Assembly: GCA_026713405.1 (NCBI GenBank)
Contig: JAPOON010000060.1
Span: forward strand, 1-8,863
DNA: 8,863 nt
DNA from: Gammaproteobacteria bacterium
Lineage (GTDB): Bacteria; Pseudomonadota; Gammaproteobacteria; Pseudomonadales; Azotimanducaceae_A
Reading direction: 5' to 3'
Shown: positions 1-5,413 of the stretch, in pieces
How positions within the stretch are numbered: the stretch's first letter is position 1
Layout: each line of letters opens with the position of its first letter
Program-made: the position numbers and the translations under genes
Notes under the pieces: generated by a model
Database searches by the model: none
Told to the model about the DNA's origin: nothing
Seen by the model: the letters and a program-made list of their open reading frames with translations, nothing else

Positions 1-129
1 CAAGAACATGCCATTGCGGTGCAGCGAAGCTTCCGCGTGCGGCCGTCCGTCCGCGCGGCGGGGATGCTGTGCCCTGCAACCATCATGGTGTTCGCCATTA
101 CGCATGGCGGCGTATTCGGGATGCATTGA
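1..129 (+). CDS. 3' end of an unidentified protein-coding gene (partial)
   Basis: The first reading frame is open from the window edge to a TGA at 127-129, giving the last 42 residues of a protein that starts outside the window. The codons are mostly G or C at the third position, as in the neighbouring genes. A strong intrinsic terminator on the same strand begins 25 bases after the stop, which is the main reason to believe a gene ends here. The tail holds a basic stretch (RSFRVRPSVRAAG), then a mildly hydrophobic segment, and ends in GVFGMH. I do not recognise the family and assign no function. The opposite strand is also open over part of this stretch, so the call rests largely on the terminator's position and polarity. 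Confidence 0.42.
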   Translation, partial: QEHAIAVQRSFRVRPSVRAAGMLCPATIMVFAITHGGVFGMH

Positions 130-154
130 CGAATCGGTAAGAGCCGGTTTCGAG

Positions 155-187
155 AAACCCCGAAGTGCTCCGCCTTCGGGGTTTTTT
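155..187 (+). terminator. Rho-independent terminator
   Basis: Arms at 155-165 (AAACCCCGAAG) and 174-184 (CTTCGGGGTTT) pair perfectly over 11 bp around an 8-base loop. A run of six T (182-187) begins inside the second arm and continues past it. The T-run lies on the + strand side, so the hairpin ends transcription of the gene finishing at 129. It also means the MFS gene at 267 probably needs its own promoter in 188-266 or some read-through. I see no convincing -35/-10 pair in that GC-rich leader. Confidence 0.87.
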
Positions 188-266
188 CGTTTCTGGGGCA
201 GCAAATCAGGACCTTCGGGTGGTCTTTGCCGGCCGCTTGGCGGGCCGAACAGTCAGGTCAAGGAAC

Positions 267-1472
267 ATGAACGCGCAACTGCCGAAAAATATCGGACGAA
301 CGCTGCTGCTGGGCTTTTTCGAGAGCTTTCTCGTGATCATGCCGGTGGCGGTGCCATTCTTTCAGAGCAAGGGGCTCTCCATGCAGGAGGTTTTCGCCCT
401 GCAGGCCCTGTTCGGCTTCGTGGTAATGATCACCGAAGTGCCGTCCGGCTACGTTGCGGACCTAATCGGCCGCAAACGCACGCTCGTGCTCGGGGCAGTG
501 TTCGTGGGAGTGGGCCACAGCCTGCTGCTCAACGCGGACGGATTCTGGACGCTTGCCATGTTCGAGGTGGCGCTGGGCATCGGCCACAGCCTGATCTCCG
601 GCGCGGACATCGCGGTGCTCTACGACACCGAAGTGGCCCTCGACCGGGACCGGGACGCGCAGCGTCAGGTGGTGGGCAAGCTGCACGCCTGGCGCAGTTT
701 CTCGGAGGCGGGGGCGGGCGTCGGTTGCTCCATCGTGCTGCTGTGGTGGTCGATGCACGAACTGGTGATCCTGCAGGTCATCGCGGGTTGGCTGCCCCTC
801 GTGCTTGCATTGCGCCTCACCGAGCCGCCGGTCGAACGCCTGCCGGTATCCGCCGGGCACGGCAGCAACATGCTGCGGATTCTCCGGCACCTGCTGAATG
901 GCGATGCGGTGTTGCGGCTGACCTTCCTGGCGATCTGCATCTGGGGGCTAACGACCTTCTACGCCGTCTGGCTGATTCAGAAGCTCTGGGAACAGGGCGG
1001 TGTTCCGCTGGTGTACTTCGGCTATCTCTGGGGCGCGCTGACTGTCGTTGCGGCCCTGGCCGGGCGCTGGGCGCACAAGGTGGAAGACGCCGTCGGCGCC
1101 CCGGCCCTGCTGCTGGTGGTCGGCTTTCTGCCGGTACTCGGCTACCTGGGCCTGGATGCGTTTGGAGCCGTTGGCGGAATCGTTGCGAGCGCCGCGTTCT
1201 TCGTGGCCAGGGGGCTGGGCATCGTGGTGTTGAAGGATGCGTTGAACGCCAGGGTTCCGGGGGTATTCCGTGCGAGCGCCAACTCGGTTGCGAGTTTTGG
1301 ATTTCGCGGCGCCTTCGTGGTGACCGGCCCGCTGGTAGGGCTGTCCTATGACCTGTGGGGCATGAGCGTCACCCTCATGGCACTTGCGGGTGTGAGCCTC
1401 GCGATTTTCGCGGGCCTGATCCTGCCGCTGGTGGTTGCTGCGGGGCGGTTGACGGCCAAGGCGGCCGGCTGA
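267..1472 (+). CDS. MFS transporter, substrate unknown
   Basis: This encodes a 401-residue inner-membrane protein of the major facilitator superfamily, a normal length for a 12-helix member. Hydrophobic segments run through the whole protein. The MFS motif A loop between helices 2 and 3 is clear at about residues 61-71 (GYVADLIGRKR). A more polar stretch near the middle (about residues 180-215) fits the central cytoplasmic loop between the two six-helix halves. The ATG at 267 is chosen because AAGGA (260-264) sits just upstream and the first hydrophobic helix follows soon after. The frame is open further upstream to 165, but that would run into the terminator. Nothing in the sequence shows the substrate; sugar, drug or metabolite export are all possible. 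The gene is convergent with the TonB receptor, so it is not in the same transcript. Confidence 0.88.
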   Translation: MNAQLPKNIGRTLLLGFFESFLVIMPVAVPFFQSKGLSMQEVFALQALFGFVVMITEVPSGYVADLIGRKRTLVLGAVFVGVGHSLLLNADGFWTLAMFEVALGIGHSLISGADIAVLYDTEVALDRDRDAQRQVVGKLHAWRSFSEAGAGVGCSIVLLWWSMHELVILQVIAGWLPLVLALRLTEPPVERLPVSAGHGSNMLRILRHLLNGDAVLRLTFLAICIWGLTTFYAVWLIQKLWEQGGVPLVYFGYLWGALTVVAALAGRWAHKVEDAVGAPALLLVVGFLPVLGYLGLDAFGAVGGIVASAAFFVARGLGIVVLKDALNARVPGVFRASANSVASFGFRGAFVVTGPLVGLSYDLWGMSVTLMALAGVSLAIFAGLILPLVVAAGRLTAKAAG

Positions 1473-1768
1473 TGCCGATGCTCAGCCAAGGAACGGCGGA
1501 GACGGGGCCGATGGATTCCAAGGGAGGTGGGATGAAACGATGAAACAGAAAGGCGGTACTACGGCTGTCGTCGGCGTCTCGACATCTACCGCATCTCTGC
1601 CGGATTCGGCGACAGTCACCGCCCATTCGAAATCAGTGTAATTCCTGATGTAATCGAATTCAGTCGATGACCCTCTATGCTATACGGTAATGCTGAAAAA
1701 TAAAACACATTTTATTTTTTAAAAAAACAAGGCAGGAGATCGAGCCGTTTCACTTGGCCCATCCCCGC
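1473..1768. other. Convergent intergenic region with AT-rich core
   Basis: These 296 bases lie between the MFS stop and the receptor stop, which face each other. The left half (to about 1640) is as GC-rich as the genes. From about 1640 to 1730 the sequence turns sharply AT-rich, with TTTTTT followed by AAAAAAA at 1715-1727 and the all-AT hairpin listed separately. Two tiny + strand frames occur: 1472-1543 (23 codons, overlapping the MFS stop) and 1540-1641 (33 codons, behind GGGAGG at 1522-1527). Neither resembles a known protein, and I do not call them genes. No tRNA or familiar regulatory RNA was recognised. Confidence 0.6.
1696..1719. terminator. All-AT hairpin, possible weak bidirectional terminator
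   Basis: AAAAATAAAA (1696-1705) and TTTTATTTTT (1710-1719) form a perfect 10-bp inverted repeat around the loop CACA. It lies between two convergent genes, about 50 bases beyond the receptor stop and 224 beyond the MFS stop, where a shared terminator would be expected. The stem has no G-C pairs, so it would be weak compared with the terminator at 155-187. It may instead be a bent or easily melted spacer, or simply an AT-rich accident. Confidence 0.3.
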
Positions 1769-4114
1769 TCAGAAGCTCATTCGCAGGGACGCTCCCCAGC
1801 ACCTGGGTTCGCCGTACTGGGTGAGGGCATAACCCAGGGATCCATAGTGCGGGTTGTTCGCGATCCGGTACTCCTTGTCGGAGAGGTTGTTGACGAATAT
1901 CGCCAATTCCATGCCGGTGCCGAGTATTTCGCTCCAGGTCAGCCTGAGGTTGGTGAGGCCGTAGGAGGGAATATCGACGCCCGGAGTCACGGCCGTGGTA
2001 AATCCGGCGAACATGTCGTCCTGCCAGGAGTGGTTCGCGAACACCGTCACCATGCCCAGGTCGGAGGGCAATGCCAGGTCGAGAGCCAGGCCCAGGCTTA
2101 CCATGTGTTCGGGGGTGTAAAGGAAGGGCAGGCCGCCAAGGTCCTCGCCGGACGGAGTAACGTAGTCGACGTAGTCTGCGTCGGTGTAGGCGTAACCGTA
2201 GGTCATCCTGAACTGCGCCGTCAGGCGGACCTCGCCTTCCACCTCGATGCCCTGGATTGTGGCTTTCGCCGCGTTCTGGGTAGCGGTTGTGGCGGCCACC
2301 CCGACGATCACGTTGTTGAGCACCTGCACATCGTTGTACCAGCTCTTGTAGATGGCCAGGTTGGTGCGTCCGGCAATCTCCCCCAGCGACCAGTCGGATT
2401 TCAGGCCAAGTTCGAGGGCGTCCACTTTTTCCGGCCCGAAAGCGAACTCTTCGACCGCGGTTCCGAAAAACACCCCGATGCCCGGATTGAATCCCCCGCT
2501 CTTGTATCCCCGGCGGTAGCTCAGGTAGGCGAGCAGGTCCTCGCCGACCCGGTAGTCGAGCCCCAGGTTCCAGGACTGCCCGCTGTCGCTGCTGTCGACC
2601 TCGACGAAGCAGTTGGGATACTGGGCTCCGGTGAAACAGAAATCGCCCGGCTGCGGCGCAGGAATCTCGTCCAGTTCGAAGAGTTGGCCCGGATAGATCA
2701 GCAGATCGAAGCCGAGCGAACCCGCATCCCAGGTGTAGCGGTATCCGGCGGACAGGTTCAGCCCCTCGAGCAATGGGGAAACCGAGCCCAGGTCAAGGTT
2801 GGCGTGGCCGAAGAGCGCCTCGGAGTCGATGGACTGGGGGGCGTCGAGCTGGTGGGTGGTTACGAACAGTGACAGCCGTTGCGAGAAGGTCTGGGCGCCT
2901 TCGGTTCTCAGCCGTTCCAGGTAGCCGCCGATGCGCCACTCCAGGCTCCCGTCCAGGTACAGGCCGCTGAGTTGCAGTTCTTCGGTGAGAATGGAGTGGT
3001 TCGGGTTGGCCCCGTCGCCGTGACCCGTGATGCCCAGCGAATCGTTCAGGGGCAGGATGGTTCCATCGAGGTCGGCCGACCGGTTGGCTTTCTCGCGGGT
3101 GTAGGAAAAGATGTTGGTGATGGCGAACTCCCCGCCGAGGTCGAACTCGGTGCGGTTCAGGAACAGGTCCGTATCCCGCTTTTCCGGCCCGTCCACGCCG
3201 AAGGCGACCTTGCGGATGCCCCGCTGCTGTTGTGCAGCGAACAGCGGTTGCAGCAACGGGTAGACCGGTGCTGCCGGGTTCACGGCGTACAGGATCGTCG
3301 CGGGGCCGTTCTCGCTGAAGTTGACCGATTGAAAAACGGAGTAATTCGATACCCGCTCATGGGGATTGAACTGCACGCCGATGCGGGCGGTCCAGTTCTT
3401 GCGGTTGTTGTATTCGGTGCCGGTATTGACGTCGACCGCGAGCCCGTCGCGCCTCTGGCGTTGCGCGGCGATGCGAACGAGCAGTACGTCGTTGACGATC
3501 GGAACGTTGATCACGCCCTCGACATCGAACCGGTCCAGGTCGCCGACGGTTCCCTGGGCGTAGCCCGCGAACCCGTTCTCGGGCCGTTGCGGTTCGTAAA
3601 GCACGGCGCCGCCGGTGGTGTTGCGGCCGAACAGGGTTCCCTGCGGGCCCTTCAGGACCTGCACGTTGGCCAGGTCCAGATACAGGCCGGGGCCCGTGGT
3701 GGCGCTTGGAACCTCGGCGAAATAGCTGACCACGGCCGGGCCGGCTCCGGCGCCGATGAACTCGCCGGTGGCCCGCTGGCCGCGCAACGTCAGCGATTCC
3801 TCGTTCTGGCCGAGGCGCCCGGTGGCGGTGAGCGAGGGCACGATGCGTTGCAGGTCGGTGACGCTCCTGATGTCGAAGTCGCGAATGTCTTCGTTGGTGG
3901 CGGCGGTGATCGCGATGGGGACCGCTTGCAGGTTCTCGCCCACGCGCCGGGCGGTGACGGTGATCTCTTCCAGAACTGCTGCTTGCGCAATCGACCCTGA
4001 TTCTTCGGGTTCCGCGACCCCGGCCTGGGCTGCCAGGGCAAACATCGCGGCAATCGCCCCCCTATGCAGGATGCCCGTATATTGCTTCGCACCTTCCCAT
4101 TGACGAATACGCAT
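1769..4114 (-). CDS. TonB-dependent outer-membrane receptor
   Basis: This 781-residue protein is a ligand-gated outer-membrane transporter powered by TonB-ExbB-ExbD. A signal peptide covers about residues 1-34, with a basic start, a hydrophobic core and a likely cut after QAGVA. The TonB box is near 48-57 (LEEITVTARR). The plug domain spans roughly 60-180 and holds the hallmark VQVLKGPQGTLFGRNTTGGA (151-170). A beta-barrel follows and ends in a C-terminal Phe, as expected for outer-membrane assembly. C493 and C502 lie close together and may form a disulfide in an exposed loop. The ATG at 4114 is preferred because GGAGGAA lies five to seven bases upstream and the signal peptide begins there; the longer open frame to 4240 would read through promoter and operator. 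The divergent LacI gene and nearby alpha-glucosidase suggest an oligosaccharide substrate rather than a siderophore, but this is inference from context. Confidence 0.93.
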   Translation of the reverse strand: MRIRQWEGAKQYTGILHRGAIAAMFALAAQAGVAEPEESGSIAQAAVLEEITVTARRVGENLQAVPIAITAATNEDIRDFDIRSVTDLQRIVPSLTATGRLGQNEESLTLRGQRATGEFIGAGAGPAVVSYFAEVPSATTGPGLYLDLANVQVLKGPQGTLFGRNTTGGAVLYEPQRPENGFAGYAQGTVGDLDRFDVEGVINVPIVNDVLLVRIAAQRQRRDGLAVDVNTGTEYNNRKNWTARIGVQFNPHERVSNYSVFQSVNFSENGPATILYAVNPAAPVYPLLQPLFAAQQQRGIRKVAFGVDGPEKRDTDLFLNRTEFDLGGEFAITNIFSYTREKANRSADLDGTILPLNDSLGITGHGDGANPNHSILTEELQLSGLYLDGSLEWRIGGYLERLRTEGAQTFSQRLSLFVTTHQLDAPQSIDSEALFGHANLDLGSVSPLLEGLNLSAGYRYTWDAGSLGFDLLIYPGQLFELDEIPAPQPGDFCFTGAQYPNCFVEVDSSDSGQSWNLGLDYRVGEDLLAYLSYRRGYKSGGFNPGIGVFFGTAVEEFAFGPEKVDALELGLKSDWSLGEIAGRTNLAIYKSWYNDVQVLNNVIVGVAATTATQNAAKATIQGIEVEGEVRLTAQFRMTYGYAYTDADYVDYVTPSGEDLGGLPFLYTPEHMVSLGLALDLALPSDLGMVTVFANHSWQDDMFAGFTTAVTPGVDIPSYGLTNLRLTWSEILGTGMELAIFVNNLSDKEYRIANNPHYGSLGYALTQYGEPRCWGASLRMSF

Positions 4115-4117
4115 GAC

Positions 4118-4124
4118 TTCCTCC
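4118..4124 (-). promoter_or_regulatory. Ribosome binding site of the TonB receptor (fixes its start)
   Basis: On the - strand this reads GGAGGAA, with GGAGG five bases before the ATG at 4114. It is the best Shine-Dalgarno match in the leader and decides against the in-frame ATGs upstream, which lie in or beyond the promoter and operator region. Confidence 0.8.
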
Positions 4125-4169
4125 ATCAATGCTGCTCCGCAGTATCCGCGACCGGAGCGCAATCGCTTC

Positions 4170-4197
4170 ATGATACTCAAAATGATATCGATATCAA
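4170..4197 (-). promoter_or_regulatory. Predicted sigma70 promoter of the TonB receptor
   Basis: Read on the - strand there is a -35 box TTGATA (4197-4192), a 16-base spacer and a -10 box TATCAT (4175-4170). Each differs from the sigma70 consensus at one position. Transcription would begin near 4163, giving a leader of about 50 bases before the receptor ATG. The palindromic operator at 4183-4196 covers most of the -35 box and the upstream half of the spacer, the arrangement expected for repression by blocking RNA polymerase. Confidence 0.6.
4183..4196. promoter_or_regulatory. Operator O1, perfect 14-bp palindrome, likely LacI-family site
   Basis: TGATATCGATATCA is its own reverse complement, with the central CG typical of LacI-family operators. 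It overlaps the -35 box and spacer of the predicted receptor promoter and lies 161 bp upstream of the LacI-family start. With O2 it shares 15 of 16 bases over TGAYATCGATATCAAT in the same orientation. Binding by the neighbouring regulator is inferred from position, symmetry and duplication. Confidence 0.72.
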
Positions 4198-4225
4198 TAG
4201 ATTTCTGATTCGGCGCATTCGGGGG

Positions 4226-4239
4226 TGACATCGATATCA
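4226..4239. promoter_or_regulatory. Operator O2, near-perfect copy of O1
   Basis: TGACATCGATATCA differs from O1 by one base, which breaks one base pair of the palindrome. Its centre is 43 bp from that of O1, close to four helical turns, so two bound dimers would sit on the same face of the DNA. It lies 28 bp upstream of the receptor -35 box and 118 bp upstream of the LacI-family start. Likely roles are cooperative repression of the receptor, autoregulation of the regulator, or both. No clear promoter for the regulator could be assigned here. Confidence 0.65.
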
Positions 4240-4346
4240 ATGCGCGTGTCGAAAGACGCTGTACAGTGGACTGCCCAAACTGGACGGAACCGAATCACTT
4301 GCCATAAGCTGTCTGCGCCCCGGACACGAAGCCGAGGGTTCAGGCC

Positions 4347-4350
4347 GGAG
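4347..4350 (+). promoter_or_regulatory. Ribosome binding site that sets the LacI-family start
   Basis: GGAG lies seven bases before the GTG at 4358, good spacing for initiation. The in-frame GTG at 4352 is only one base away from it, and the ATG at 4415 has no clear Shine-Dalgarno sequence. The site therefore favours 4358. Confidence 0.55.
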
Positions 4351-4357
4351 AGTGAAT

Positions 4358-5401
4358 GTGTCGGACGCGGCAAAGCCAACCGCAGCGAATGTGCCCGCCT
4401 CGCCGGCCCGCACGATGGCCGACATCGCACGGCTCGCGAACGTTTCGAAGATCACCGTCTCCCGGGCGCTGAGCGACAGCCCCCTGGTTCGCGAAAACAC
4501 CAAGAACCACATTCGCACCATCGCCCACGAGCACGGGTATCGTTTCAACAAGACCGCGCGCAATCTGCGGCTGAAACGGGCGCACACCATAGCCCTTGCC
4601 TTCGATACCGACGCTCATCACCCGCTGTCGGAACCGTTCCCCGTTGCCCTTTTGTCCAGCATTGCGGAGGCGCTCACCGCCAGGGGATTCGACCTGCTGC
4701 TCTGTGCGGAAACGGGGGCGTCACAGGATTGGGGCGCGGCCATCGCCTCGAAACCGGTGGATGGGGCCATCGTCCTGGGCAAGGACCAGGGCGGGGAAAT
4801 GCTCGCGGGAATTCGCGGCGCTCAACTTCCGGCCATCGTTTGGGGCGCGGAGCACGCCGACGGGCCTTTTCCGACGGTCGGCAGCGACAACGTGCGTGGC
4901 GGCGGGCTGGCGGCGTCCCGCTTATGGGACGTCGGCAGGCGCAAGTTTCTTTTTCTGGGAGACATCGACCACCCCGAAGAGGAACAGCGCTGGCGGGGGT
5001 TCCGGCAAACGGCGCAGGACAAGGGGGTCGAGTCGTTGCGCCGCGAGGCGGCCTCGATCAGTCATCGTGATGGCTACGAGGCCGTGCGCCAACTACTGAA
5101 CGGAGAGGGGCTCTGTTTCGACGGATTGTTTGCGCGCAACGACATGGTCGCGATGGGCGCCGTCAGGGCCATCGAGCACGCCGGCCTGGCCGTGCCCCGC
5201 GATGTCTCGGGGGTCGGTTTCGATGATATCCCGATGGCTGCCGGGTTTTCGCCGCCGCTGACCACCATCGCCCAGGACAGCCGCCGGGCGGGCGAGGCAC
5301 TGGCGGCCGGTATCATCGACCTCGTTGACGGGAAAAATTTCGAGTCTTTGAGACTGCCGACCTCACTGGTAGTGCGCGCGTCCTGCGCGGCTGTCAGCTA
5401 G
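4358..5401 (+). CDS. LacI-family transcriptional regulator
   Basis: This 347-residue cytoplasmic protein is probably the local repressor. After about 19 non-conserved residues comes the LacI helix-turn-helix (about 20-39, MADIARLANVSKITVSRALS). The DNA-binding domain continues through HEHGYRFN to the hinge helix ARNLR (67-71). The rest is a periplasmic-binding-protein-like sugar-sensing domain with family landmarks: SDNVRGGGLAASRL, LFARNDMVAMGAVRAI and VGFDDIPMAAGFSPPLTTI. Start choice is GTG 4358 on ribosome-site spacing; GTG 4352 (349 aa) and ATG 4415 (328 aa) are alternatives. It is divergent from the TonB receptor across two palindromes that it probably binds. Its 3' end faces the alpha-glucosidase with 12 bp between stops. 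The effector is likely a sugar or sugar phosphate from the pathway; the sequence does not show which, nor does it prove repression over activation. Confidence 0.92.
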   Translation: MSDAAKPTAANVPASPARTMADIARLANVSKITVSRALSDSPLVRENTKNHIRTIAHEHGYRFNKTARNLRLKRAHTIALAFDTDAHHPLSEPFPVALLSSIAEALTARGFDLLLCAETGASQDWGAAIASKPVDGAIVLGKDQGGEMLAGIRGAQLPAIVWGAEHADGPFPTVGSDNVRGGGLAASRLWDVGRRKFLFLGDIDHPEEEQRWRGFRQTAQDKGVESLRREAASISHRDGYEAVRQLLNGEGLCFDGLFARNDMVAMGAVRAIEHAGLAVPRDVSGVGFDDIPMAAGFSPPLTTIAQDSRRAGEALAAGIIDLVDGKNFESLRLPTSLVVRASCAAVS

Positions 5402-5413
5402 TCGGGCTGGACC

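Noticed and set aside
1..123. A - strand open frame at the left edge
   Set aside because: An alternative coding strand exists, but the + strand frame ends just before a + strand terminator and fits better.
216..256. Short GC hairpins in the MFS leader
   Set aside because: The stems are only three to five base pairs with no T-run or recognisable riboswitch pattern; expected by chance in GC-rich DNA.
8..1351. A 447-codon + strand open frame over the MFS gene
   Set aside because: It begins before the terminator at 155-187, is rich in Arg, Gly and Ala without domain features, and lies out of frame over a clear MFS protein. It is a shadow of GC-rich codon bias.
1754..4000. Two long + strand open frames (372 and 373 codons) opposite the TonB receptor
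   Set aside because: The receptor frame has signal peptide, TonB box, plug motif and C-terminal Phe; the antisense frames show no family motifs and no good ribosome site.
4115..4240. A 42-residue N-terminal extension of the TonB receptor
   Set aside because: It would translate the predicted promoter and operators and put non-signal sequence before the signal peptide. The strong ribosome site at 4118-4124 supports 4114.
4225..4253. A possible promoter for the LacI gene starting with GTGACA
   Set aside because: No acceptable -10 box lies 16-18 bases downstream; the best match (GTCGAA) is too poor to report.
4225..5070. A 281-codon + strand frame overlapping the LacI gene
   Set aside because: It is out of frame with clear LacI-family motifs, runs through operator O2, and is a low-information Arg/Gly-rich translation.
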